Shown: piece after piece, positions 17,964 through 25,353 of the stretch
How the letters are laid out: the number at the start of each line of letters is the position of its first letter
Position numbering within the stretch: the first letter of the stretch is position 1
DNA from: AG41 sp035943095
GTDB lineage: Bacteria > Gemmatimonadota > Gemmatimonadetes > Gemmatimonadales > GWC2-71-9
DNA length: 41,658 bases
Direction: 5' to 3'
Assembly (NCBI GenBank): GCA_035943095.1
Contig: DASZCN010000002.1
Coordinates: forward strand, 1-41,658
Position numbers and translations under genes: made by a program
Notes under the pieces: generated by a model
The model's database searches: none
Told to the model about the DNA's origin: nothing
What the model saw: the letters and a program-made list of their open reading frames with translations, nothing else

Positions 17964-18494
17964 TTATTTCGGCGCCAACACCATCGACATGTTGCGGCCC
18001 TCGAGCTTCGGATCCTGTTCGATCTTGGCCACGTCTTTCAACTCCTGCGCGACGCGGTCGAGGACGTCACGTCCCAGGTCGATGTGGGCCATCTGCCGGC
18101 CGCGATACATCATCGTCACCTTCACCTTGTTGCCGTCCTGCAGGAACTCCCGCGCGTGGCGCGTCTTGAACGCGAAGTCGTGGTCGTCGATGCCAGGGCG
18201 GTACTTCACTTCTTTCAGGTGAATGACGTGCTGCTTCTTCTTCGCCGCACGCGCCGCCTTCGCCTGCTCGAACTTGAACTTCCCGTAATCCATGATCTTC
18301 ACGACGGGCGGTCGGGCGAGCGGCGCCACCTCGACCAGGTCGAGGCCTCGCTCCTGGGCCGCGGCCAGTGCTTCTTCGACCGTCAATACGCCAAGCTGCG
18401 CGCCGTCGGGAGCGATCACCCGGAGAGGACTGATCCGGATCTGCCGGTTCACTCGGATGCGCGGCGCTTTGTTGTTCGGGCTTTCGATCGCCAG
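17964..18494 (-). CDS. infC: Translation initiation factor IF-3, non-AUG start
   Basis: IF-3 binds the 30S subunit and rejects wrong initiator pairing. The body is complete: VNRQIRISPLRVI, VEVAPLARPPVVKIMDYGK, KEVKYRPGIDDHDF, MMYRGRQMAHIDLG and ending SMVLAPK. The first standard start in frame (GTG, 18452) would cut off the conserved segment SPNNKAPRIR. A strong AGGAGG at 18502-18507 points to an upstream start: CTG at 18494 (7-nt spacing) or ATC at 18488 (13-nt spacing). No ATG/GTG/TTG is in frame there. infC is the classic case of a non-AUG start (AUU in E. coli), used for autoregulation because IF-3 itself discriminates against it. I chose CTG 18494 on spacing, giving 176 aa. Confidence 0.9.
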   Translation of the reverse strand: MAIESPNNKAPRIRVNRQIRISPLRVIAPDGAQLGVLTVEEALAAAQERGLDLVEVAPLARPPVVKIMDYGKFKFEQAKAARAAKKKQHVIHLKEVKYRPGIDDHDFAFKTRHAREFLQDGNKVKVTMMYRGRQMAHIDLGRDVLDRVAQELKDVAKIEQDPKLEGRNMSMVLAPK

Positions 18495-18510
18495 GTGCAG
18501 TCCTCCTCAA

Positions 18511-18546
18511 CAAAAGAAAAAGCGGATCCGGGGTCCCGGAATCCGC
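18511..18546 (-). terminator. Intrinsic terminator immediately before infC (probable attenuator)
   Basis: A GC-rich stem pairs 18522-18531 with 18536-18546 (one bulged base, 4-nt loop). On the minus-strand RNA it is followed at once by a U-rich run (TTTTTCTTTT, 18511-18520). The infC Shine-Dalgarno element begins only a few bases further on, leaving no space for a promoter between terminator and gene. A terminator here must therefore be read through by infC transcripts, which is the layout of an attenuator. Confidence 0.8.
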
Positions 18547-18696
18547 GTGGCATCGCCCGTCCTCAGTCATCCGTCATCCGTAGTGTCGGACAACGGACTA
18601 CGGACAACGTTCCTCGAACCCTAGAGCACTCCCCGATCAGGAGAGGCAGCGGGTGAGGCGCACGCGGCGCCCGCTTACCGTATTGTCGGCGGTAAC
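18547..18696 (-). promoter_or_regulatory. Putative infC leader region with two further inverted repeats
   Basis: 150 nt between the MBL-gene stop and the terminator. It contains a hairpin at 18578-18603 (7-nt arms CCGTAGT/ACTACGG) and an inverted repeat at 18675-18695 (TTACCG/CGGTAA, 9-nt spacer). I do not see a convincing -35/-10 pair. A promoter or an upstream antiterminator structure is expected here if the terminator is an attenuator, but the sequence alone does not settle it. Confidence 0.4.
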
Positions 18697-19584
18697 TTAG
18701 CCCGCCCGAACGGGCTCCACAAGGCCGAAGCCCTTGCCGTCGCGCGCGAGTCGACCGACCGCCACCTCGGGATCGTGCTCGAAGAACAGCAGCCACCCCT
18801 CCACCTCCGCGCGGGCGTAGAGACGTCGCTTGGATTCGAGCGTCACGAGCGGCTCGATGTCGTATCCCATGATCCACGGCAACGGCAGGTGGGCGCTCGT
18901 GGGCACCAGATCCGCCAGAAAGCACAAGCGCTCGCCACCACTCTCTACCAGCACCGACTGGTGATAGGGAACGTGTCCCGGTGTCGGCACACAATGGATC
19001 CCGGGAAGGGGCTCGGCCTCGCCTTCCACCAGCGTGAAAGGGACCGGCTCGAAGTTCGGCGGGAGGTAGCTCGCCGCCGTGCGCTCGTTGGTGTGGCGCG
19101 CGAACTCGAGCTCTCCCCGCTGTACCACGTACGTGGCGCGTGGAAAGGAGACTCGAACCGCACCCCCTCCCCGACCTCCACCGTCCTCCACCACCTCCCG
19201 ATAGGTGTTGCCCCCCGCATGATCGAAGTGGAGATGCGTGTTGATCACCCAGCGCACGTCCTCAGGCGCAAACCCGAGCCCCGCGAGAGAATCTTCCAGC
19301 CGGGTGCGCCCTCCCTGTCCTTCATTCTCGACGCCGTAGATGTCTTTGAACTTGGCGTCCTCCTTGTTCCCCAACGCCGTATCTACGAGCACGAGGCCGT
19401 CCGGATGCTCCACGAGGAGGCACCGCATCGCCAGGGGAATCCGGTTTCGATCGTCCGGAGCGATCCGTCGCTGCCACAGGGGCTTGGGGACCACGCCGAA
19501 CATGGCGCCACCGTCCAGGCGTTGCGCCCCGCCGTCGAGGGCGTGACAGGTGAGGCGGCCGATCCGGAAGGGGGTGTGACTCAT
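18697..19584 (-). CDS. Metallo-beta-lactamase-fold hydrolase
   Basis: 295 aa. The zinc-binding HxHxDH motif is present as NTHLHFDHAGG (around residue 115). Later ligands include the His in PTPGHVPYHQS, the Asp in FLADLVPTSAH, and a C-terminal His in FFEHDPEV. This is the general MBL hydrolase fold that includes AHL lactonases and other esterases; the substrate cannot be deduced. The ATG overlaps the upstream exonuclease stop (ATGA). The stretch DGGGRGGGAV (near residue 135) comes from a CTCCACC-rich DNA repeat at 19164-19199, which looks inserted. The gene ends 203 nt before infC. Confidence 0.88.
   Translation of the reverse strand: MSHTPFRIGRLTCHALDGGAQRLDGGAMFGVVPKPLWQRRIAPDDRNRIPLAMRCLLVEHPDGLVLVDTALGNKEDAKFKDIYGVENEGQGGRTRLEDSLAGLGFAPEDVRWVINTHLHFDHAGGNTYREVVEDGGGRGGGAVRVSFPRATYVVQRGELEFARHTNERTAASYLPPNFEPVPFTLVEGEAEPLPGIHCVPTPGHVPYHQSVLVESGGERLCFLADLVPTSAHLPLPWIMGYDIEPLVTLESKRRLYARAEVEGWLLFFEHDPEVAVGRLARDGKGFGLVEPVRAG
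19164..19199 (+). repeat. CTCCACC-rich internal repeat in the MBL-fold gene
   Basis: Repeated CCTCCACC and CCTCCCC units encode the Gly-rich EDGGGRGGG segment on the minus strand. It resembles, less exactly, the CTCCACC-type word in recN (5470-5502). Confidence 0.5.
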
Positions 19585-20255
19585 TGGAGTGCGGAGTGCG
19601 GAGTGGGGAGTGCGGAATTGACGGCGGGGATCTCGTTCTTGTGCCGGGGCCGGTCGTACAATTCGATCAGCTGGTCCAGCGTTTCCACGCCCCGCTCGGC
19701 CGCTCGCCCCAGAAGGGCGCGGAGCACACGCGCCGTGGTGAGGGCATCGCCGAAGGCGCGATGACGGGCCGGGTTCTCGAGGCCGAAGAAGGCAGATACG
19801 TGATCAAGCCCGCGATGGCGCAGCTCGGGGATGAGACGGCGGGTCAACCTGACCGTGCAGAGCCGCAGGCCAGGCGGGGTGGTCGAGACACCCGCGGCGG
19901 TCCATTCCGCCACGAGATGGTGCCAGTCGAAGCGTGCGTTGTGCGCCACGAAGATCCCGTCCTCCAGGGCGCGCCACAGATCCGTGGCTACGTCTTGAAA
20001 CCGCGGCCGTCCCACTACGTCGCGCTCGGTGATGCCAGTGAGACGAGTCACCCACGAGGGAATCCGCGTGCCGGGATCGAGCACCGTCTCGTAGGCCAGA
20101 TGCACCGTGCCCTCTTCGAGGATCGCGACGGCCACCTCGATGATCCGCCCGCCTCGGTCCACACGCGCGCCGGTCGTTTCCACATCCACGACGGCGAAGC
20201 GGCATCGCGCCAAGTCGACCGACCCCGGGGGGAGGGGGGGGGCGCTAGAGATCAT
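19581..20255 (-). CDS. DnaQ-like 3'-5' exonuclease (DEDDh family)
   Basis: 224 aa. The three exonuclease motifs are visible: ExoI VVDVETTG (Asp and Glu), ExoII VAHNARFDWHHL and ExoIII HRAFGDALTT with the His/Asp pair. This matches the DNA polymerase III epsilon/proofreading exonuclease superfamily; a stand-alone repair or RNA-processing nuclease is equally possible because no polymerase gene is adjacent. The last residues (NSALPTPHSALQ) are produced entirely by the GAGTGCGG repeat at 19585-19620, so the C-terminus appears to have been extended or replaced by repeat DNA. It overlaps arcA by 11 nt upstream and the MBL gene by 4 nt downstream. Confidence 0.88.
   Translation of the reverse strand: MISSAPPLPPGSVDLARCRFAVVDVETTGARVDRGGRIIEVAVAILEEGTVHLAYETVLDPGTRIPSWVTRLTGITERDVVGRPRFQDVATDLWRALEDGIFVAHNARFDWHHLVAEWTAAGVSTTPPGLRLCTVRLTRRLIPELRHRGLDHVSAFFGLENPARHRAFGDALTTARVLRALLGRAAERGVETLDQLIELYDRPRHKNEIPAVNSALPTPHSALQ
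19585..19620 (+). repeat. GAGTGCGG tandem repeat at the exonuclease 3' end
   Basis: Four GGAGTGCGGAGTG-type units end just before the MBL-gene ATG and encode the last 12 residues of the exonuclease. The same word is found in intergenic DNA at 21497-21512 and 40088-40118. Confidence 0.75.
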
Positions 20256-21477
20256 CGCGCCGGAGTGGCAGCGTCATACAACGCGGTCCACCGCCACCCC
20301 GGACCAGCTCGCTCCCGTCCATAGTGATGACCGCCCGTTCGTCGTCCCTCAGGGCGTCGTCGCCCGTGAGGAGGGTTGCCGCGGTCACTGTCTTGAAGCC
20401 GCCATGTTCGAGCTCGCGCAGAGTCGCTTCGTTGCGGGCGTAGGTCACGGCGAGGCCCGGCCGCACCGCGAAGAAATTGCAAGCGGACGACCACTGCTCG
20501 CGCTCCTGCAGCGAGCGGTCCGCGCCACCGCAGAACACCGGCTCGAGCGGGTGATCGACCGCCTGCATCGCGGCGAAGAAATTCGGCATCTCCTTGACAC
20601 CCTTTGATTTCTTCCGGCGGTGCAGCACGGCGAGCCGCTCGGGCCCCACGAAATGTGGCGGATACACGCAGCAGAGCTCCCGGTCGAGCTGCGTGAAGAT
20701 CATATCGAGGTGGATCGCCGTACGCTCGTTGGGGAGCACCACCACGATCACGTCCTTCACTCCGCAGTGCTCGAACACGAGGTCGCACAGGTGGTCGAGC
20801 GCCGCGGGACTGGAGCGCTCGCTGAAGCCGAGGAGCAGGAGGTCGGGACGCACGGGGTGGACATCCCCGCCCTCGAGCGTGTAGTTGTTCCGCTTTTCTT
20901 CCGATCCGTCATACAGGATCCCGGCGTTCTCGAGGCACGGGTGGTAGCGGAACAGCGCCTTCACCAGCAGCTCTTCCGTCCAACGCACGCCGTAGCGCAT
21001 GGAGCCGATGATCGAGTGCTCGCCGATCACGATGCCGACGTCGCGAGTGAAGAAGAGGTTGGGCAGGGGCGGGAGCGCATAACCGGTTTCGTTCAGGGCC
21101 CGGGCGATCGGTCCGGCCTCCTCCAGCGCTCCTTCGACCATCAATGCCACCAGCGCCTCGGGCGAAAGCGCCGCGAGCTGTTTCGCCAGGGCGTCCGAAG
21201 GAACCACCTCGAGCGCGCGGGTCACAAGGAACTCCCGCACGTCCGGGCGCGCTACGAGCTCGGTCAGCAGCGTGCGCACCTCGTATACCTGAGCGAAGCG
21301 CTCCAGAACGGCCACGAAGCGCTTGTGCTCCCGCTCGGCGAGCTCCAAGTCGATCACGTCGTCGTAGAGGTAGTCTTCCCGATTGCCGGGCGTGACCGCC
21401 ACGAGCTCGCGGCCCGGGGTGTGCACGAGCACCGCTCGCAGCGGGCCGATTTCGGAGGTGACGTGGACGCGCGCCAT
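20245..21477 (-). CDS. arcA: Arginine deiminase
   Basis: 410 aa, family-typical. It hydrolyses arginine to citrulline and ammonia. The N-terminal VTSEIGPLRAVLVHTPG is characteristic. The substrate-binding EGGDVHPV block, the LPNLFFTRD segment and the nucleophilic Cys near the C-terminus (GGGGPRCMTLPL, residue 400) are all present. The neighbours arcB and arcC needed to make ATP by this route are not in the window. The gene lies directly downstream of rex (36-nt gap), so Rex control of a low-oxygen pathway is a reasonable inference. It overlaps the next gene by 11 nt. Confidence 0.93.
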   Translation of the reverse strand: MARVHVTSEIGPLRAVLVHTPGRELVAVTPGNREDYLYDDVIDLELAEREHKRFVAVLERFAQVYEVRTLLTELVARPDVREFLVTRALEVVPSDALAKQLAALSPEALVALMVEGALEEAGPIARALNETGYALPPLPNLFFTRDVGIVIGEHSIIGSMRYGVRWTEELLVKALFRYHPCLENAGILYDGSEEKRNNYTLEGGDVHPVRPDLLLLGFSERSSPAALDHLCDLVFEHCGVKDVIVVVLPNERTAIHLDMIFTQLDRELCCVYPPHFVGPERLAVLHRRKKSKGVKEMPNFFAAMQAVDHPLEPVFCGGADRSLQEREQWSSACNFFAVRPGLAVTYARNEATLRELEHGGFKTVTAATLLTGDDALRDDERAVITMDGSELVRGGGGPRCMTLPLRRDDL

Positions 21478-21496
21478 GGCGCGGAATCTAACCAGC

Positions 21497-21512
21497 AGAG
21501 TGCGGAGTGTGG
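21497..21512 (+). repeat. GAGTGCGG word between rex and arcA
   Basis: A short copy (AGAGTGCGGAGTGTGG) of the GAGTGCGG repeat family occupies most of the 36-nt gap between rex and arcA. Confidence 0.65.
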
Positions 21513-21513
21513 T

Positions 21514-22134
21514 TCACCGGTTCGCCAACGCGAAGCTCAGCGTTTCGAGCTCCAGCGCCATGTTCACCGACCTGACGACGACGTCGGACGGGACCGTGAG
21601 CTGCAGCGGGGCGAAGTTGAGGATTGCTTTCACACCGGCATGCACCAGGCGGTCGACGACCTCTTGGGCGGCTGTCGCCGGCGTGACGACGATGGCGATG
21701 TCACTGGGCTCGCGGTTGAGATCGGCCTCCAGGTGACGAATGTCCCGAACCACCAGCCCGTTCCACCCGGTACCGATCTTGTTGGGGTCCTTGTCGTAGA
21801 TGGCGGTGACGTGAAAGCCCCGCTCGCGGAACCCGGGGTACTGGATGAGCGCGCCGCCGATGCGCCCCGCCCCGACCAGGACGACGCGGTAGGTGCGGCG
21901 GAGACCCAAAATGTCCCGGATCCGGGCGGTGAGCTCGGGCACGGCATACCCGAGGCCGCGTTTGCCGAAGGAGCCGAAGAACGAGAGGTCTTTGCGGACT
22001 TGCGCCGAGGTGGTGCCACCGCGGCGCGCCAGCTCGGCTGAGGAGATGGTGCTCTGGCCCTGCGCCGCGAACTGCTCGAGAAAGCCCAAGTACAGAGAGA
22101 GCCGTCGCACAGTGCTCTCGGAGATCTTCCGCAT
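21514..22134 (-). CDS. rex: Redox-sensing transcriptional repressor Rex
   Basis: 206 aa, normal length. An N-terminal winged helix (residues about 1-75, with SAQVRKDLSFFG at 43-54, the recognition helix) is followed by a Rossmann NAD(H)-binding domain with VGAGRIGGAL at 87-96. A C-terminal domain-swap helix ends the protein (ALELETLSFAL). Rex represses fermentative and respiratory genes when NAD is oxidised and releases DNA when NADH rises. A near-perfect Rex operator overlaps its own ATG, so autoregulation is very likely. The gene lies 11 nt after ksgA and before arcA. Confidence 0.96.
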   Translation of the reverse strand: MRKISESTVRRLSLYLGFLEQFAAQGQSTISSAELARRGGTTSAQVRKDLSFFGSFGKRGLGYAVPELTARIRDILGLRRTYRVVLVGAGRIGGALIQYPGFRERGFHVTAIYDKDPNKIGTGWNGLVVRDIRHLEADLNREPSDIAIVVTPATAAQEVVDRLVHAGVKAILNFAPLQLTVPSDVVVRSVNMALELETLSFALANR

Positions 22135-22152
22135 TGTGAATTATTTCACAAT
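22133..22152. promoter_or_regulatory. Rex operator overlapping the rex start codon
   Basis: A perfect 7-bp inverted repeat TTGTGAA-N4-TTCACAA (22134-22151), flanked by a further A/T pair, matches the known Rex consensus. It covers the last codons of ksgA, the 11-nt gap and the first base of the rex ATG. The AT-rich core may also supply a -10 element, which would make the rex transcript leaderless; I see no Shine-Dalgarno sequence. Confidence 0.9.
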
Positions 22153-22955
22153 CGTGCGCTCCACCGCAAGAGCCGGGCAAACGCGGCCGGCCGCAACGTC
22201 TCGGGACGGGCGGCCGGGTCGAGGCAGAGCTCGTCGAGCGCCGCGGTTACCACGGCAGCGGAGCGTCCCGTCACCGCCATCACGACGTTACGGAGCTGTT
22301 TGCGTCGCCGCGTGAAGCAGGCAGTGACGAACGTGCGGAACGCCGCCACATCGCCGCCTGCGACGATCGGCTCCGCGAGCGGCGTCAACCGCACGCATGC
22401 GCTCGTCACCTTGGGGCGCGGCGTGAACGCGCCCGCGGGGACGGAAAAGACCCGCTCCACGCGGCATTGCGCCTGGACGCCGACCGAGAGCGCACCGTAC
22501 GCCTTCGATCCGGGCGCGGCGCCGAGGCGATCGGCGACCTCTCGCTGGACGAGAAACACCACGCACACCGGGAGCGGCGGCGTGAGCGCCTTGTCGATCA
22601 GGGGCGAGGTGATGGCGTAAGGGATGTTGCCGACAATCTTAAGCCGGTGTCGGGTGTCCGGTGTCAGGTGTCCGGATGACAACGCGTGCCAGTCGAGCCG
22701 GAGCGCATCGCCGGTAACGACGCGGAGGGTCCCGCTCCCCGCTCCCTGCTCCCCGAGCGCGGCCGCCAGCCGCCGATCCTTCTCGATCGCGATGACCCGC
22801 AGCCCGCGGGCGAGCAGCTGCTCCGTCAGGCTCCCCTTCCCCGGCCCAATTTCGAGCACGAGATCGTCGGGCGCTGGGTCGAGCGCGTCGACGATGCGTC
22901 GCAGGATGTTCCGATCGGTGAGGAAGTGCTGGCCGAGCCGCTTGTTCGGCTTCAC
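22146..22955 (-). CDS. rsmA: 16S rRNA (adenine1518/1519-N6)-dimethyltransferase
   Basis: 269 aa (KsgA family). It dimethylates two adenines in helix 45 of 16S rRNA late in 30S assembly. Motifs are RLGQHFLTD, the SAM motif LEIGPGKGSLTEQL and the catalytic NIPYAITSPL. The GTG start overlaps the rsbU-like stop (GTGA). Two variable loops are filled by repeat DNA: GEQGAGSGT (residues about 68-77, family A) and SGHLTPDTRHR (about 94-104, family B). Both fall in loops between core strands, so activity need not be lost. Its 3' end carries part of the Rex operator. Confidence 0.95.
   Translation of the reverse strand: MKPNKRLGQHFLTDRNILRRIVDALDPAPDDLVLEIGPGKGSLTEQLLARGLRVIAIEKDRRLAAALGEQGAGSGTLRVVTGDALRLDWHALSSGHLTPDTRHRLKIVGNIPYAITSPLIDKALTPPLPVCVVFLVQREVADRLGAAPGSKAYGALSVGVQAQCRVERVFSVPAGAFTPRPKVTSACVRLTPLAEPIVAGGDVAAFRTFVTACFTRRRKQLRNVVMAVTGRSAAVVTAALDELCLDPAARPETLRPAAFARLLRWSARL
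22644..22675 (-). repeat. Family B word (GGTGTC/GGTGTCC repeats), copy in ksgA
   Basis: Tandem GTGTC-containing units. On the coding strand, 24 nt (CCGGACACCTGACACC followed by GGACACCC) match obgE 39207-39230 with only two differences, yet the two genes read it in different codon phases. Confidence 0.8.
22724..22754 (-). repeat. Family A 30-nt word, copy in ksgA
   Basis: GGGGAGC-AGGGAGC-GGGGAGC followed by GGGACCCTCC on the coding strand, translated as GEQGAGSGTL. The orientation is opposite to the recN and pta copies. Confidence 0.85.
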
Positions 22956-24586
22956 ATCTTGAGAATCACCACGGTGCGATCATCCGCCGGCGGCGCGCCG
23001 CCCGTGAACCCGGCTAGGTCGGCGTGCACCGATTCGAGGATCTCGCGGGCCGAGCGGTCCTTCAACCGCTCGACGTGCCCCAAGACACGTTGTTCCCCGA
23101 ACCGCTCGTCGCGGCTGCCCGCGGCGTCCGCCACCCCGTCGGTGAACAAGCAGAGGATCGCGTCATGCCGGAGCCATTCGCGACCCGCATCCTCCCCCGG
23201 CTCCGTCGCGAGCCCGAGTGGCGGGCGCGTGGCCTCGAGCCGGACCGCTTCGCCCGTGCGTGCGGAGACCAAGAAGGCATGGGGATGCCCGGCGTTGGCG
23301 TAGGTGATGCGGCAGGCTTTGGGGTCGACGACTGCATAGAACACGGTGAGAAACATCTCGGTGTTGGCCAGCTCGCCCTTGAGCGACTCCTCGATCCGCC
23401 GCAGCACCTCGCTCGGCGTCTGAGCCGACTCGGCGTGGATGCCGGAGGCCGCCATGACCTGCGCCATGATCAGTGCGGCTCCGAAGCCATGGCTCGTGAC
23501 GTCGCCGATCATCACCCCGATGCGCTGGGCGCGGAGGTTCAGCAGGTTGTAGAAGTCGCCGCCGACCGACTCCGCCTGGCGGCAGCGAGCCGCCACGTCG
23601 ACGCGCGCCGCGATCACCAGAGGCGAGGGGAGCAACTTCATCTGCAGATCGCGTGCGAGCTCCAGCTCGTGTCGCACGCGCTGCTGGCCCAGATCCTGAG
23701 CCACGAGTCGCGAGTTCTCGATCGCGGCCCCGATCTGGTTCGCGATGGCGGCGACCAGTTTGCGGTCACCCGCGGTGAACGCGTCCTCGCCTTCGCGGTC
23801 AGTCAGGTTGATCACCCCGATCGGCTTGGCGCGCGCGCCGGGCGCAGCGTAGAGCACCGGGACGGCGAGGAACGCCTGGCCGCGGTAATTGCGTCCCTCG
23901 GGACAGCCGGGATTGGCAGCCTTGGGATCGGTCGGGTCGTAACTCACGATGCGCCCATCGCGGAACACGCGGGCGGCGACGGAGCACGGGTCGTCCACCT
24001 CGATCGGCTCGGCCTCGTCGGGGCTCATGCCGCGAGCGGCGACGATGCGCAACACGCGCTGCTCGGGGTCGTAGACCAGGAGCGTGGCGCGTCGGGCGCC
24101 GACCACCGTCGACACCTCCCGCAGGATCCGTTCGGCCGCTTCGTCGAGACGGATGGTGTGGCCGAGGATCTCGCTGATCGAGTAGATGAGATCGATCTCT
24201 TCGTAGCGTTCGGAGAGCTCGGCCGCCACCTGCGTGGCGTCGTTTTCGGCGGCGAGCACCGACCCGACGATCGCCGCCAGCGCCACGCGGGGAGGGGGGG
24301 ACGCTCCACCCTCCACCGTCTCCAGCCACACGCCGTCGGCGTCCCGCACCGGCTCGAACCAGGCGGGCCCGTCGGGGGTGTCCCAGCGGCGGCCTGCCGC
24401 ATCACCGTCGAGCGGCGGACTCCAGGCGGGGACCTCTCCCGCTCCCGCCAGCAGCCGCGCCCGCCCGCCGGCCCCCGCATCCCCTCGCCCCTCCACCCGC
24501 CACACCCGCACCCGGCCGCCCGCGAGCCGCTCGAGCGCCGGGAGCAGCCGGTCGAGCCGGGTTACCCCGCCCGGAGCGTCAGGCAC
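22952..24586 (-). CDS. PP2C/SpoIIE-type serine phosphatase with GAF domain (RsbU-like)
   Basis: 544 aa. The N-terminal about 110 residues are low-complexity and unassigned. A GAF sensor domain follows (about 130-290, with ILREVSTVVGARRATLLVYD and VAAIANQIGAAIENSRL). The C-terminal PPM/SpoIIE phosphatase domain (about 320-540) has VGGDFYNLL, MIGDVTSHGFGAALIM, ITYANAGHPH and CLFTDGVAD, which include metal-binding Asp and Gly residues. It would dephosphorylate the STAS protein encoded two genes upstream, releasing the downstream target. The GTG start overlaps the rsbW-like gene by 25 nt. The GAF ligand is unknown. Confidence 0.92.
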   Translation of the reverse strand: MPDAPGGVTRLDRLLPALERLAGGRVRVWRVEGRGDAGAGGRARLLAGAGEVPAWSPPLDGDAAGRRWDTPDGPAWFEPVRDADGVWLETVEGGASPPPRVALAAIVGSVLAAENDATQVAAELSERYEEIDLIYSISEILGHTIRLDEAAERILREVSTVVGARRATLLVYDPEQRVLRIVAARGMSPDEAEPIEVDDPCSVAARVFRDGRIVSYDPTDPKAANPGCPEGRNYRGQAFLAVPVLYAAPGARAKPIGVINLTDREGEDAFTAGDRKLVAAIANQIGAAIENSRLVAQDLGQQRVRHELELARDLQMKLLPSPLVIAARVDVAARCRQAESVGGDFYNLLNLRAQRIGVMIGDVTSHGFGAALIMAQVMAASGIHAESAQTPSEVLRRIEESLKGELANTEMFLTVFYAVVDPKACRITYANAGHPHAFLVSARTGEAVRLEATRPPLGLATEPGEDAGREWLRHDAILCLFTDGVADAAGSRDERFGEQRVLGHVERLKDRSAREILESVHADLAGFTGGAPPADDRTVVILKM

Positions 24587-25014
24587 ACCGAGTTGCCCTT
24601 CTTGTTGAACACGACCTGGTCGACGAGACTGCGCAGGACGAACAGCCCGCGACCGTCCTCCCGCTCGAGCCGATCAGGACGGGTGGGATCGGGGACGCCG
24701 GCGGGGTCGAAGCCCGAGCCCTCGTCGGTGACGTGGAGGTGGACGGCATCACGCGAGACTTCCACGCGCACGCGGACCATCCGGGCGCGATCGTGGCGAT
24801 TGCCGTAGGAGATGGCGTTGGCGAGCGCTTCCGCGAAGGCGGTGCGGAAATTGAAGCGGATGCGGCGCGCGGACAGCAGGCCACCGGGGAGGGCGTCGGT
24901 GATCAGCTCGACCGCCTGACCGACATACTGGAGGTCGCTCGGGACATCGAGCGACAGCTCGGTCTCACTGCCTGTCGCGCGGCGGCGAACGGCGAAGTGC
25001 GGCGGTTTCGTCAC
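24562..25014 (-). CDS. RsbW/SpoIIAB-type anti-sigma factor kinase
   Basis: 150 aa. HATPase_c (GHKL) fold with the N box EALANAISYGNRHD, G1 box DEGSGFDP and G2 box DGRGLFVLRSLVD. Proteins of this type bind either a sigma factor or an unphosphorylated STAS antagonist, and phosphorylate the latter. It follows the STAS gene by 3 nt and overlaps the phosphatase gene, giving a complete partner-switching set. No sigma factor gene is in the window, so the regulated target is elsewhere or is not a sigma factor. Confidence 0.92.
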   Translation of the reverse strand: MTKPPHFAVRRRATGSETELSLDVPSDLQYVGQAVELITDALPGGLLSARRIRFNFRTAFAEALANAISYGNRHDRARMVRVRVEVSRDAVHLHVTDEGSGFDPAGVPDPTRPDRLEREDGRGLFVLRSLVDQVVFNKKGNSVCLTLRAG

Positions 25015-25017
25015 GCG

Positions 25018-25353
25018 CTAGAACGCGGCGAGCGCCTCCTCAGGGGTTTTCGCGATCGCGAAAAGCGTATCGAGCTTGGTGAGCTCGAACAGCGTCTGCA
25101 GGTCCTCGTTCAGACCACACAGCCGCAGGTCCCCCCCCTGCTCGCGAATCTTCTTCGAGAGCGAGACGAGAACGCCGAGACCCGACGAGTCGATATAGCC
25201 GGTCTTGGTGAAGTCGATGACAAACTTCGCCCCGCCCCCCTCGAGGGCGTCGAGCACCTTCTGCTTCAGCTCCTGACGGTTGCCGACGATCAGCTGCCCG
25301 TCCACACCGACCACCACCACCCCGCGCTTGTCCTTTTTTAGACTGAAGCTCAT
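25018..25353 (-). CDS. STAS-domain anti-sigma factor antagonist
   Basis: 111 aa, single STAS domain. The phosphorylatable Ser lies in the conserved DSSGLGVLVSL motif (Ser 56/57). It would be phosphorylated by the adjacent RsbW-like kinase and dephosphorylated by the RsbU-like phosphatase. The ATG overlaps the pta stop (ATGA), so the module is translated together with an acetate-metabolism enzyme, an uncommon linkage. Confidence 0.93.
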   Translation of the reverse strand: MSFSLKKDKRGVVVVGVDGQLIVGNRQELKQKVLDALEGGGAKFVIDFTKTGYIDSSGLGVLVSLSKKIREQGGDLRLCGLNEDLQTLFELTKLDTLFAIAKTPEEALAAF

